64,000 nt of DNA. Origin: Acidimicrobiaceae bacterium (lineage in GTDB: Bacteria; Actinomycetota; Acidimicrobiia; Acidimicrobiales; RAAP-2). Position 1 is the first letter of the stretch. The number at the start of each line of letters is the position of its first letter. Shown in pieces: positions 18,535-27,675 of the stretch. Made by a program: the position numbers and the translations under genes. The notes below the pieces were generated by a model that saw only the letters and a list, made by a program, of their open reading frames with translations, was not told the origin of the DNA and made no database searches. Location of the stretch: contig PLZW01000022.1 of NCBI GenBank assembly GCA_003153575.1, positions 80,909 to 144,908 of the forward strand. Direction: 5' to 3'.

Positions 18535-18537
18535 TCT
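18532..18537 (+). promoter_or_regulatory. -10 box (TAATCT) overlapping the rnhA stop
   Basis: TAATCT includes the rnhA stop codon TAA and lies 6 nt before the ATG at 18544. The downstream SDR gene could therefore have its own leaderless promoter. Confidence 0.45.
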
Positions 18538-18543
18538 GACGCC

Positions 18544-19311
18544 ATGGAGATCAACGGAAGTTCAGCAATCATCACCGGAGGGGCCTCGGGCCTCGGTGAG
18601 GCCACGGCCCGCAAGCTCGCCACGGAAGGCGTGCGGGTCACCGTGTTCGACCGGAACGAAGAGCGGGGCAAGGAAGTCGTCGCCGAGATCGGCGGGACGG
18701 CGAACTTCGTGGGGGGTGACGTCACCGACCCCGACGACTGCCAGAAGGCGGTGGACCAGGCGGCCGACGGCGGCAACCTGCGGATCACCGTCAACTGCGC
18801 GGGCACCGGCTGGGTCGGTCGTGTGATCAACCGCGACGGCTCGCCCCACGAACTGGCGCCGTTCAAGTTCATCCAGGACCTGAACGTCATCGGCACCTTC
18901 AACGTCATGACCAAGGCCGCGTCGGCCATGGCCCAGGTCGAGCCCCAGGAGAACGGCGAGCGCGGCGTGATCGTTAACACCGCCTCCGTCGCCGCCATCG
19001 ACGGACAGATCGGCCAGCTCGCCTACTCGGCCTCGAAGGGTGCGATCGTCGGGATGACGCTGCCCGCCGCCCGCGACCTGGCTGTCGTCGGCATCCGCGT
19101 ACTCACCATCGCCCCCGGACTCTTCGACACGCCGCTCCTGGCCATGCTGCCCGACGAAGCCCGCGACGCCCTGGCCGAATCGGTCAACTTCCCGAAGCGG
19201 CTCGGCAACCCTGCCGAGTACGGCGCCCTGGTGGCCCACATCGCCTCCAACAGCTATCTCAACGCCGAGGTGATCCGCCTCGACGGCGGCATCCGGATGC
19301 CGCCGAAGTAG
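18544..19311 (+). CDS. short-chain dehydrogenase, 3-hydroxyacyl-CoA dehydrogenase type 2-like
   Basis: This 255-residue classical SDR has the dinucleotide motif TGGASGLG (11-18), NCAG and the catalytic YSASK. The sequence around APFKFIQDLNVIGTFNV and the tail with LDGGIRMPP resemble HSD10/HADH2-type 3-hydroxyacyl-CoA dehydrogenases. That would place it in fatty-acid or branched-chain acyl-CoA oxidation. The substrate assignment is family-level inference. It starts 9 bp after rnhA. Confidence 0.85.
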   Translation: MEINGSSAIITGGASGLGEATARKLATEGVRVTVFDRNEERGKEVVAEIGGTANFVGGDVTDPDDCQKAVDQAADGGNLRITVNCAGTGWVGRVINRDGSPHELAPFKFIQDLNVIGTFNVMTKAASAMAQVEPQENGERGVIVNTASVAAIDGQIGQLAYSASKGAIVGMTLPAARDLAVVGIRVLTIAPGLFDTPLLAMLPDEARDALAESVNFPKRLGNPAEYGALVAHIASNSYLNAEVIRLDGGIRMPPK

Positions 19312-19461
19312 CCTGCGCAACCACCACGACGGAGGTCCGGTGCCCGGGGTCAGCGGTAAGGTCATGGTCGTCCCCATGACCGATTTCCCACCGACCCCCG
19401 CCACCGTGCGCGGCTGGCCCCGAACGTTCGCCCTGCCACGAGGTGGGGAGCAGGGACGACG

Positions 19462-20289
19462 TTGAGCGGGCGCGACGACGGAGGCGATGAGGGCTACCTC
19501 CTGGACAACCGCCAGGCGGAAGCGGGCGTCCGACTGGCCACCATCGCCGAGTTGTTCGATCCGGCCACCTTCCGTGCCCTGGCGGGCACCGGTGTCGGTC
19601 CAGGGTGGCGGTGCTGGGAGGTCGGGGCCGGAGCCGCCTCCGTGCCCTTCTGGCTGGCCGGACGGGTGGGGTCGAGCGGCTCGGTGCTGGCCACCGACAT
19701 CGACCTGAGCTGGATGGGTGACGACTTGCCTCCCGGCGTGACCGCCCTGTGCCACGACGTGGTGGCCGACCCGCCGCCGCCGGGTCCCTTCGACCTCGTG
19801 CACGCACGGCTGCTCCTCGTCCACCTTCCGGACCGGGTCCGGGTGGCCACCATGCTGGCCCGCACGTTGCGCCCCGGTGGGTGGCTCGTCATCGAGGACG
19901 CCGACCCGGCCCTCCAGCCCTTGGCATGCATCGACGAATACGGCGCGGACCAGATCTTGGCCAATAGGGTGCGGTCCGGATTCCGAAGCCTGTTGGCCGC
20001 TCGCGGAGCGGACCTCGACTTCGGACGCACGCTGCCGCGGCTGTTCCGGAGCCTCGGCCTGGTCGACGTCGAGGCGGAGGCCCACTTCCCGGTGACCTCG
20101 CCGTCGAGCGCGGTGCTCGAGCGGGCGACCGTGGAGCAGATCCGTACCGAACTGGTCGCCGCCGACCTGGCGGACGACGACGAGATCGACCGGCACCTGG
20201 CCAACCTGGCCGCCGGGCGCCTCGACGTGGCCACCGCACCCATGGTGTCGACCCGTGGCCGTACGCCCGTCGGAGAGTCGAACGGCTGA
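19462..20289 (+). CDS. class I SAM-dependent methyltransferase
   Basis: This 275-residue protein has a Rossmann-type methyltransferase core. Motif I is CWEVGAGAASV near residue 50, an acidic motif II is VLATDIDL, and FDLVHARLLLVHLPD and LRPGGWLVIED follow. Proteins of this type in actinobacteria act on small molecules or lipids, and no substrate can be inferred. The start is a TTG at 19462 with purines upstream. It precedes lpd by 105 bp on the same strand. Confidence 0.82.
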   Translation: MSGRDDGGDEGYLLDNRQAEAGVRLATIAELFDPATFRALAGTGVGPGWRCWEVGAGAASVPFWLAGRVGSSGSVLATDIDLSWMGDDLPPGVTALCHDVVADPPPPGPFDLVHARLLLVHLPDRVRVATMLARTLRPGGWLVIEDADPALQPLACIDEYGADQILANRVRSGFRSLLAARGADLDFGRTLPRLFRSLGLVDVEAEAHFPVTSPSSAVLERATVEQIRTELVAADLADDDEIDRHLANLAAGRLDVATAPMVSTRGRTPVGESNG

Positions 20290-20394
20290 AGTCGCGTCCG
20301 GGTGGGACCGGTAGGCTGGACCTGCGCGGCGACGTGAGGCCACGGGCTCCCTGGCCGGTGACGCCGACCGAACCCGCGCTACGACGACGTCCTG

Positions 20395-21885
20395 ATGGAG
20401 GTGGTTCCCACGGAATCCGAGGTGGCAACCGAGCAGACCGCAACGGGGGGGACGACAGGGGGGACACAGCATTTCGACGTGGTCATCGTGGGAGGTGGGC
20501 CCGGCGGGTACGCCGCCGCCCTCTACGGCGCCGCGGCCGGGCTGTCGATCGCCTTGGTGGAGCTGGACAAAGTAGGGGGAACCTGCCTCCACCGGGGGTG
20601 CGTCCCGGCGAAGGAGTTCCTGGAGACGGCCTCCGTCTACCGCACGGTGCGCTCGGCGTCCGAGTTCGGCATCGATGCCGGACCCGACCAGAAGGAGCCC
20701 ACGGTCACCTTCTCGGTCAGCCAGGATCGCAAGCAGCAGGTGGTGGGACAGCTGTTCGCCGGGCTATCGGGTCTCCTGAAGGGCCGCGGGGTGACGATCT
20801 TCAACGGCAGCGGCACGCTGCTGGCCGGCCGGCGGGTCCGGATCGCCGGGAACGACGGTGCGAACGCGGAGGTGACGGGAACCGACGTCGTCCTCGCCGC
20901 GGGCTCGGTGCCCCGCACGATCCCCGGGTTCGACATCGACGGCTCCCTGGTGCTCACCTCCGACGAGGTGCTGGCCCTCGACCGGCTGCCGGCATCGGTG
21001 GCCGTCGTCGGCGGCGGCGCCATCGGCTGCGAGTTCGCCTCGATGTTCTCCGACCTCGGGACCTCGGTAACGGTCTTCGAGGCGCTCCCGACCATCCTCA
21101 ACGGGTGCGACGAGGACGTCGTGCGTACCGTGGCCCGTTCGTTCAAGAAGCGGGGCATCGACGTCAAGGCCGGCGTCACCCTCCACGGCCATACCCCCGA
21201 CCCGTCAGGCACGGGCACCGTCGTGTCGTTCGGCGACGGCGAGCAGCTCGACGTCGAGGCCGTGGTGGTCTCGGTGGGCCGTCGACCCCGGACCGAGGGC
21301 TTGGTGTCCGACGACGCCGGGGTGACCATCGATGCGCGGGGCTTCGTAGCGGCCGACCCCTACATGCGCACCAGCGCCGAGAGTGTCTGGGCGGTGGGCG
21401 ACGTGGTGGCGGGCACTCCTCAACTCGCCCACGTGGCGTTCGCCGAAGCCATCGTCGTCATCAAGTCGATCCTGGGCGAGCCGGTGGCACCGGTCGACTA
21501 CGCGCGGGTGCCGTGGGCCATCTACTGCCATCCCGAGGTCGCCTTCGCCGGGCTGACGGAGGCGGAGGCCAAGGAAGCGGGCCTCGAGGTGGTGGTCAAG
21601 AAGGACCCCTTCGGAGGCAACAGCCGAGCCCGGATCATCGGCGAGACCGAGGGCATGGTGAAGGTCGTGGCCGAAAAGCTCCCCGACGGCACCACCGGCC
21701 GTATCCTCGGGGTCCACATGGTCGGCCCTTGGGTGACCGAGCAGCTCGGCGCCGGCTACTTGGCCGTCAACTGGGAGGCCACGGCCGAAGAGGTGGCCCA
21801 ATTCGTCCAACCGCATCCGTCGTTGTCCGAAACTTTCGGCGAGACGGTGCTCGCCCTTACCGGAAGGGGACTGCACGTTGCCTGA
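20395..21885 (+). CDS. lpd: dihydrolipoyl dehydrogenase (E3)
   Basis: This 496-residue flavoprotein oxidises dihydrolipoamide on E2 enzymes with NAD. The FAD motif is VGGGPGGYAA (32 onward). The redox disulfide is C64/C69 in GGTCLHRGCVPAK, which departs from the usual GGTCLNVGCIPSK. The C-terminal dyad is H474 and E479 (HPSLSE). About 25 extra N-terminal residues rich in Thr and Gly precede the fold. It overlaps the E2 gene by 8 bp, so E3 and E2 are made together. Confidence 0.94.
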   Translation: MEVVPTESEVATEQTATGGTTGGTQHFDVVIVGGGPGGYAAALYGAAAGLSIALVELDKVGGTCLHRGCVPAKEFLETASVYRTVRSASEFGIDAGPDQKEPTVTFSVSQDRKQQVVGQLFAGLSGLLKGRGVTIFNGSGTLLAGRRVRIAGNDGANAEVTGTDVVLAAGSVPRTIPGFDIDGSLVLTSDEVLALDRLPASVAVVGGGAIGCEFASMFSDLGTSVTVFEALPTILNGCDEDVVRTVARSFKKRGIDVKAGVTLHGHTPDPSGTGTVVSFGDGEQLDVEAVVVSVGRRPRTEGLVSDDAGVTIDARGFVAADPYMRTSAESVWAVGDVVAGTPQLAHVAFAEAIVVIKSILGEPVAPVDYARVPWAIYCHPEVAFAGLTEAEAKEAGLEVVVKKDPFGGNSRARIIGETEGMVKVVAEKLPDGTTGRILGVHMVGPWVTEQLGAGYLAVNWEATAEEVAQFVQPHPSLSETFGETVLALTGRGLHVA

Positions 21886-23374
21886 CGTGACCATGCCGCA
21901 GCTCGGCGAGACCGTGACCGAGGGAACCATCACCAAGTGGTACAAGGCCGTCGGCGACGCCGTCGCCCGGGACGAGCCCCTCTTCGAGGTGTCGACCGAC
22001 AAGGTCGATTCGGAGGTGCCCTCGCCCGCCGCCGGCGTGCTCACCGCCATCCTCGTCCAGGAGGGGGACACGGTGGATGTCGGAGTCGCCCTGGCTGTGA
22101 TCGACGGCGATGCGTCCGGCGAATCGACCGCTCCCGCACCTGCAACTGCGGCCGCCGCGGCGCCTGCATCCCCGGCTCCTCCTCCGGCTGCCGCGCCCGC
22201 CCCGCCCCCGGTGCTCTCCAAGCTGCCCGACGAGCCCGCACCCGCCGCGGCGCCGTCGCCCGCACCCGCCGCGGCGCCGTCGCCCGCACCCGCCGCTGCG
22301 CCGTCGCCCGCACCATCGCCTTCGCGTCCCCCGGTCGCCCCGATGGCAACAGCGACCTCCGCCGCGGCGCCGGCCGCCGCCGAGCGGGCCCGCGTGCTCT
22401 CGCCAGTCGTGCGCAAGTTGCTGGCCGACCATGCCATCGACCCGGCGACGGTGCGCGGGACCGGGCTCGAGGGTCGGATCACGCGGGCCGATGTCGAGGC
22501 GGTGATCGAGGGCGGGACACCACCGGCCTCGGTGCCGAGCATCTCCGCCGAGCGTCCGTCGGCCGCACCCTCAACGTCCGTGTCGCCGTCCGTTTCGCCG
22601 TCCGTGTCGCCGTCCCAGCCGACCCCCCGCGTCGCCTCCGCCGGCGAGACCCCGGCCGGGCCGCGGGACGAAGTCGTGCCGTTCACCAACATCCGACGTC
22701 GAACAGCCGAGCACATGGTGCGCTCCAAGGCCACCTCCGCCCACACGCTGATGGTCCGGGAGATCGACTACGAGCGAGTAGAGCAGGTCCGCAGGCTCCA
22801 CGGCGAGCGGTTCCGCGACGATGAGGGGTTCAGCCTCACCTACCTCCCCTTCGTGGCCCGGGCGACGGTCGAGGCCCTGGCCGAATTCCCCCACCTCAAT
22901 GCGTCGGTGGGCGACGACGTCCTGGTCGTCCACCACGACCTCAACCTGGGGATCGCGGTCGACCTGGACAATCAAGGCCTCATCGTCCCCGTGGTGCACA
23001 ACGCCGAGGAGCTCAACCTGCGGGGTATGGCCCGCCGTATCCGTGACGTCGCCGATCGGGCCCGCACCAAGCGCCTCAGCCTGGACGACATCAGCGGAGG
23101 TACCTTCTCGATCACCAATGCCGGACCCTTCGGCACGTTGATCACCGGGGCCATCATCAACCAGCCCCAAGTGGCGATCCTGTCCACCGACGGGGTGTCC
23201 CGCCGGCCGGTCGTCGTGGAGCTCCCCGACGGGACCGAATCGATCGGCATCCATTCGATGGGACTGGTGGCCATGAACTTCGACCACCGGGCCGTCGACG
23301 GGGCCTATGTGGCCAGGTTCTTGGCCCGGCTGGCGACCATCCTCGACGACCGCGACTGGGTCGGCGAGCTGTAG
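21878..23374 (+). CDS. dihydrolipoyl acyltransferase (E2; DlaT/SucB type)
   Basis: This 498-residue E2 has one lipoyl domain (1-78, lipoyl lysine K42 in STDKVDSE). A long Ala/Pro linker follows, then a peripheral-subunit-binding domain (about 170-210, SPVVRKLLADHAIDP). A second Ser/Pro-rich linker leads to the catalytic domain, with H470 and D474 in DHRAVDG. It starts with TTG at 21878, 8 nt after GGAAGGGGA. As in mycobacteria, a single E2 may serve both pyruvate and 2-oxoglutarate dehydrogenases; here the nearest E1 is aceE. The linker is coded by tandem DNA repeats. Confidence 0.92.
   Translation: MPDVTMPQLGETVTEGTITKWYKAVGDAVARDEPLFEVSTDKVDSEVPSPAAGVLTAILVQEGDTVDVGVALAVIDGDASGESTAPAPATAAAAAPASPAPPPAAAPAPPPVLSKLPDEPAPAAAPSPAPAAAPSPAPAAAPSPAPSPSRPPVAPMATATSAAAPAAAERARVLSPVVRKLLADHAIDPATVRGTGLEGRITRADVEAVIEGGTPPASVPSISAERPSAAPSTSVSPSVSPSVSPSQPTPRVASAGETPAGPRDEVVPFTNIRRRTAEHMVRSKATSAHTLMVREIDYERVEQVRRLHGERFRDDEGFSLTYLPFVARATVEALAEFPHLNASVGDDVLVVHHDLNLGIAVDLDNQGLIVPVVHNAEELNLRGMARRIRDVADRARTKRLSLDDISGGTFSITNAGPFGTLITGAIINQPQVAILSTDGVSRRPVVVELPDGTESIGIHSMGLVAMNFDHRAVDGAYVARFLARLATILDDRDWVGEL
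22238..22309 (+). repeat. three tandem 24-bp units in the E2 linker
   Basis: Each unit encodes APAAAPSP and is nearly identical at DNA level (one third-position change in the third copy). A 12-bp unit coding for SVSP is likewise repeated about three times near 22578-22615. They code for flexible swinging-arm linker, and copy number may vary between strains. Confidence 0.85.
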
Positions 23375-23421
23375 CCGCACGTGACGTCAACCTCCATCCA
23401 GGCGTCCCGAACGGGCGCGGC

Positions 23422-25122
23422 ATGAGGGCCCGCTGGCTGGGGCGAGTCCCGTACGCCGAGGCCTGGGACCTGCAGCGGGCCGTGGCCGCGTGCTCCGAGG
23501 ATGACTATCTGCTGCTGGTCGAGCACGGACCGGTCTACACCCTCGGATCCCACGCCGATCCGGGTCACGTCCTCGTCGACCCGGCCACGGTCGGCGCCGA
23601 GCTGTTGGCAGTGGACCGTGGCGGTGACGTCACGTTCCACGGTCCCGGTCAGCTGGTGGGCTACCCGGTCCGTACCGTGGGCGCGGGTCCACACCGCGGT
23701 CCCGACCACGTTCGCCAGGTCGAGCAGGTGGTCATCGACGCACTGGTGGCGCTGGGAGTGCCGGCGCACCGGGTGGGCCGCATGGCCCGGTACCCAGGCG
23801 TGTGGATCGACCCGTCGGCCACCGGTGCCGGGCCGGAAGGACCGAGAAAGGTCGCCGCTATCGGGGTGCGGACCACACGCGGTCGCACGACGCACGGATT
23901 CGGACTGAATGTGATGACGGACCTCTCCTGGTTCGACCACATCGTCCCGTGCGGCATCGCCGAGCACCCGATGACGTCGCTGGCGGCCGAGGGATTCGCC
24001 GTCACCATGGCCGACGCCGTCGGGGCGGTGATCGCCGCCGCCGAAGGTGTGTGGGGTCCCATCGAGGACGTGGCCTCGGTGACCGACGGGGCCCGTAGCG
24101 CCGTACTCCACAGTCCGGTGCCGGCACGTGTCCCGGTGGCCCTCACCCATACGGCGGGCACGGCAGGGACCGCGCTCGAGCGGCGAATGGTGCGTTCCGG
24201 GGTGGACCCTTCGGCCGGCGTGGCCCTGTCGGCACGCAAGCCCGAATGGCTGCGCGTGCAGGCGACCATGTCGGACGACTACCTCGGTCTGCAGCGCAGC
24301 CTCCGCGACCTGGGCCTGGTCACCGTGTGCGAGGAGGCCGGGTGTCCCAACATCTACGAGTGCTGGGCCGACGGGACTGCCACCTTCATGATCAACGGCT
24401 CCCGCTGCACCCGGGCCTGCGCGTTCTGCCAAGTGGACACCCGCCACCCGCTCCCGCTCGACGCCGCTGAGCCCGCTCATGTGGCCGAGGCGGTGGCCCG
24501 GATGGGACTCGCCCATGCGGTCATCACCTGCGTGGCCCGGGACGACCTGGCCGACGGAGGCGCGGGCGCCTTCGCCGAGACCATCGCCCGGGTGCGCGAC
24601 CTCAGTCCTGGTACGGCCGTCGAGGTGCTGATCTCGGACTGCAAGGGCGACCGGGCCTCGCTCGAGACCATCCTGGACGCCCGGCCCGACGTCCTCAACC
24701 ACAACATCGAGACGGTGGCGCGCCTCCAGCGGACCGTGCGGCCATCGGCCGGCTATGCGCGCAGTCTCACCGTGCTGGCCCGCTCGACGGCTGCCGGACT
24801 CACCACCAAGTCGGGCATCATCCTCGGGATGGGGGAGCGTGAGGACGAGGTGCTGGCCACGTTGGCCGACCTCCGGTCCGTCGGTGTCGACATCGTGACC
24901 CTGGGTCAGTACCTCCGTCCGAGTGCCAAGCACCTGCCGGTGGCGCGGTGGTGGACGCCGGCCGAGTTCGACGCGCTACGGGAGGCCGGCACGGCGCTCG
25001 GGTTCGCCCACGTCCAGGCATCCCCGCTGACCCGATCGAGCTACCACGCCCGCGACGCGGCCGACGCCTCGTCCCGATCCTCGGCACCGACCCCCGTCCC
25101 CGTGACGATGTCGGCTCGCTGA
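23422..25122 (+). CDS. lipB/lipA: fused octanoyltransferase (LipB) and lipoyl synthase (LipA)
   Basis: One 566-residue frame carries both steps of lipoate formation. The LipB part (about 1-215) has RGGDVTFHGPGQLVGYP (66-82), K143 in RKVAAIGV and the acyl-accepting C177 in VPCGI. A 50-residue linker follows. The LipA part (about 266-548) has C303-x4-C308-x5-C314 for the auxiliary cluster, C329-x3-C333-x2-C336 for the radical-SAM cluster, and the C-terminal RSSY (538-541). Octanoyl transfer and sulfur insertion on E2 could thus be coupled. An internal ATG at 24187 could yield LipA alone (311 residues), but no good ribosome binding site precedes it. Confidence 0.93.
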   Translation: MRARWLGRVPYAEAWDLQRAVAACSEDDYLLLVEHGPVYTLGSHADPGHVLVDPATVGAELLAVDRGGDVTFHGPGQLVGYPVRTVGAGPHRGPDHVRQVEQVVIDALVALGVPAHRVGRMARYPGVWIDPSATGAGPEGPRKVAAIGVRTTRGRTTHGFGLNVMTDLSWFDHIVPCGIAEHPMTSLAAEGFAVTMADAVGAVIAAAEGVWGPIEDVASVTDGARSAVLHSPVPARVPVALTHTAGTAGTALERRMVRSGVDPSAGVALSARKPEWLRVQATMSDDYLGLQRSLRDLGLVTVCEEAGCPNIYECWADGTATFMINGSRCTRACAFCQVDTRHPLPLDAAEPAHVAEAVARMGLAHAVITCVARDDLADGGAGAFAETIARVRDLSPGTAVEVLISDCKGDRASLETILDARPDVLNHNIETVARLQRTVRPSAGYARSLTVLARSTAAGLTTKSGIILGMGEREDEVLATLADLRSVGVDIVTLGQYLRPSAKHLPVARWWTPAEFDALREAGTALGFAHVQASPLTRSSYHARDAADASSRSSAPTPVPVTMSAR

Positions 25123-25126
25123 GCCG

Positions 25127-26275
25127 ATGACCACCGGGCTCACCCCACAGGCGCTCGATGGCCGGCACAGCCGGGTGGCGCGGGTGCGGTGTCGGATGGA
25201 CGAGTTGGGTGTCGACGTCCTGCTCCTGTCCCACGGGGCCGACCTGCCCTGGCTGACCGGCTATCGGGCGATGCCGCTCGAGCGGCTCACGCTGCTGGTC
25301 CTGCCGGTGGACGGCGATCCGGTGCTCGTGGTCCCCGGTCTCGAGGCACCACGAGTGGCCGACGCCCCGGGCCTGTTCGCCCTGCGACCCTGGTCCGACG
25401 CCGAGGACCCACTGGACATCGTGGTCGAACTTCTGCGATCGACTGCATCCGGTCGCTTCGCCGTATCGGATCGGGCCTGGGCCACTTCGGTCCTGGCGCT
25501 GCAACGGCGGATGCCCGACGCCCATTGGGTGGAGGCCTCGACGGTCACCTCACCCATCCGGGCGGTCAAGGACGCCGCCGAGCTGGCCGCGCTGCGTGCC
25601 GCAGGTGCAGCAGCCGACCGGGTCGCCGCGGTGTTGCAGTCCGGCGGGATCCCCCTCGTCGGGCGGACCGAGGCATCGGTCTCCGCCGATTTGGGAGCCC
25701 TGCTCGTCGCCGAGGGCCACAGCGCGGTCAACTTCGCCATCGTCGGCAGCGGCCCCAACGCCGCCAGCCCCCATCATGAGCCCGGAGACCGGATGATCGG
25801 CCGTGACGAGACCGTGGTCTGTGACTTCGGGGGCACGCTGTCGCTGGACGGCGACGTCGGGTACTGCTCGGACATCACCCGCACGGTGGTGACCGGCACC
25901 CCGTCGGGGGAGGTGCGGGCCTGCTACGACGTCCTGCTGGCCGCTCAGCAGGCTGCAGTTGCAGCAGCACGGGCCGGGGTGACCGCCTCCTCGGTCGACA
26001 AGGTGGCCCGCGACACCATCGAGGCCGCCGGATTCGGGCATCTCTTCGTCCACCGCACCGGTCACGGCATCGGGATCGAGGAGCACGAGGATCCTTATCT
26101 GGTCACGGGGAACGACGAGGTGCTGGTGCCCGGCCACGCGTTCTCGGTGGAGCCCGGCATCTACCGGCGCGACAAGTTCGGCATGCGTCTGGAAGACATC
26201 GTGGTGATCGGGGCTGACGGAGCGCCAGAGCCGCTCAACACCGTCGACCACGACCTCGTGGTCCTGGACCACTGA
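25127..26275 (+). CDS. M24 family metallopeptidase (Xaa-Pro aminopeptidase/prolidase-like)
   Basis: This 382-residue protein has an N-terminal creatinase-like domain (1-145) and a C-terminal pita-bread domain. The five metal ligands are visible as D233, D249, H313, E342 and E356. The loop between the first two Asp is about 5 residues longer than usual. It likely cleaves Xaa-Pro bonds in the cytoplasm. It starts 4 bp after the lipB-lipA gene, so it is probably in the same transcript. Confidence 0.88.
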   Translation: MTTGLTPQALDGRHSRVARVRCRMDELGVDVLLLSHGADLPWLTGYRAMPLERLTLLVLPVDGDPVLVVPGLEAPRVADAPGLFALRPWSDAEDPLDIVVELLRSTASGRFAVSDRAWATSVLALQRRMPDAHWVEASTVTSPIRAVKDAAELAALRAAGAAADRVAAVLQSGGIPLVGRTEASVSADLGALLVAEGHSAVNFAIVGSGPNAASPHHEPGDRMIGRDETVVCDFGGTLSLDGDVGYCSDITRTVVTGTPSGEVRACYDVLLAAQQAAVAAARAGVTASSVDKVARDTIEAAGFGHLFVHRTGHGIGIEEHEDPYLVTGNDEVLVPGHAFSVEPGIYRRDKFGMRLEDIVVIGADGAPEPLNTVDHDLVVLDH

Positions 26276-26286
26276 GGAGTCTGGGC

Positions 26287-27012
26287 ATGGATCTCGGGAT
26301 CGCGGGCAAGGTGGCGCTGGTGACCGCCGGGTCGAGAGGGCTCGGTCGGGCCACCGCCCTGGCCCTGGCCGGCGAAGGGGTGCGGGTCATGCTGTCCGGA
26401 CGGGACGCCTCGACGCTCGCCGCCACACGGTCCCAGGTGGAAGCGGTCGGTGTGGAGGTCGACGTCCGGGCGGGCGACGTCACCGATCCTGGCGAACCCG
26501 CACGCCTGGTGGGCGCCACCGTCGAGCGATTCGGCGGCCTCGACATCGTGGTGGCCAACGCCGGAGGACCGCCGCCCGGCCGAGCCCTGGATCTAAGCGA
26601 CGAGGCACTCGATGCCGCACTCAACGCCAACCTGATGACGTCGGTGCGACTGGTGCGCGAGGCCCTGCCCCACATGCGCGCCGCCGGCTGGGGCCGGATC
26701 TGCTGCATCACGTCCTACACGGTGAAGCAGCCGGCTCCCGTCCTCGCACTGTCGAACACGGCCCGGACCGGACTGTGGGCGTGGATCAAGACGGCCGCCC
26801 AAGACCTGGCCGCCGAGTCGAGCGGGATCACCCTGAACATGATCTGCCCGGGACCCCATGCCACCGACCGGATGAAGGAGCTCGGTGGCGCCGGGGTGAT
26901 GGGCGATCCCGCCGACTTCGGCTCGGTCGTCGCATTCGTCTGCTCGGCTCAGGCCGGATCCCTCAATGGCTCCGCCGTCGTGGTGGACGGCGGGTCCACC
27001 CTGGCGCTCTAG
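26287..27012 (+). CDS. SDR-like protein with degenerate catalytic motif
   Basis: This 241-residue protein has an SDR fold with a modified glycine motif (TAGSRGLG, 13-20), NAGG, and a normal C-terminal GGSTLAL end. At the position of YxxxK the sequence is S156-N-T-A-R160, so both catalytic Tyr and Lys are absent, while S143 remains. This matches a known beta-ketoacyl-reductase-like SDR subgroup lacking the standard tetrad. Its reaction is unknown. It is 11 bp downstream of the M24 peptidase. Confidence 0.85.
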   Translation: MDLGIAGKVALVTAGSRGLGRATALALAGEGVRVMLSGRDASTLAATRSQVEAVGVEVDVRAGDVTDPGEPARLVGATVERFGGLDIVVANAGGPPPGRALDLSDEALDAALNANLMTSVRLVREALPHMRAAGWGRICCITSYTVKQPAPVLALSNTARTGLWAWIKTAAQDLAAESSGITLNMICPGPHATDRMKELGGAGVMGDPADFGSVVAFVCSAQAGSLNGSAVVVDGGSTLAL

Positions 27013-27027
27013 ACGGGTCGTCCGATA

Positions 27028-27053
27028 GGTCGCCCGACCGGTCGTGGTCGACC
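27028..27053. terminator. two adjacent small hairpins between convergent genes
   Basis: GGTCG-CC-CGACC and GGTCG-TGGT-CGACC lie back to back in the 54-bp gap between the SDR-like gene and the minus-strand membrane protein gene. A bidirectional terminator is plausible. Confidence 0.4.
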
Positions 27054-27066
27054 ATGGGCGGCTACG

Positions 27067-27585
27067 TCAGTTGCGGTTGGCTGCTGGTGGCGGGGCCGGC
27101 ATCGGCGGGAGGTTGCCCGAATACGTGCCCGAGGGACGGGCCGGAGCAGGTGACGGGCCTGGCACGGGTGACTGCCTCGGCTTCGGGACCGTCCTTGCAA
27201 TGGCTCCGGTCGGGGCGGTGGCCGACGTGGCGCCGCCCGTCGGATGCGCACGGTGACCACGCCTGGGAGCGGTGAACGACCCGGCTGTGGGAATGGTCGC
27301 CATGGAGTGGTGTCTGGATGCCGGACGAGATCGCCGGACCACGCCGCCGCCCGACGCCCCGGCCTTCGCTGCCGACCGACCGTAGTGGGCGGCGTTGCTG
27401 TCGAAATAGACGGTGCCGTTGGTCTTCCTGCGCTTGGCTCTGGCGGACCGGTAGAGGCGCACGATCAGGAGCAGCGCCGCGATCACCACGATGGCCAGGA
27501 GAAGGCCGGCCTCGAGGCGTGCGGTACCGGTCACCGATGCCACCGGCCCTGCGCCCGTACGGGCGATTGTCTCCACAGTCGACAA
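27067..27585 (-). CDS. single-pass membrane protein with proline-rich tail, unknown function
   Basis: This predicted 172-residue protein has one transmembrane helix (about 25-44), then a basic stop-transfer stretch (RSARAKRRK). A low-complexity cytoplasmic or wall-facing tail follows, rich in Pro, Ala, Arg and Ser. The start is uncertain: TTG at 27585 or GTG at 27576. I do not recognise a family. The hydrophobic helix with flanking charges supports a real gene. Confidence 0.55.
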   Translation of the reverse strand: MSTVETIARTGAGPVASVTGTARLEAGLLLAIVVIAALLLIVRLYRSARAKRRKTNGTVYFDSNAAHYGRSAAKAGASGGGVVRRSRPASRHHSMATIPTAGSFTAPRRGHRAHPTGGATSATAPTGAIARTVPKPRQSPVPGPSPAPARPSGTYSGNLPPMPAPPPAANRN

Positions 27586-27675
27586 TTCTACCGGGACCTG
27601 GTGGTTTTCCGCCTTCTACGCGGGTGCAGTTCGGTTGCCGTCGGTCGGGCGAGAGCGCCCGGTCCCCGCGGCCCC

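Noticed and set aside
22238-22309. Tandem repeat as an independent mobile or regulatory repeat
   Set aside because: It is in frame and encodes the Ala/Pro swinging-arm linker expected in E2 proteins.
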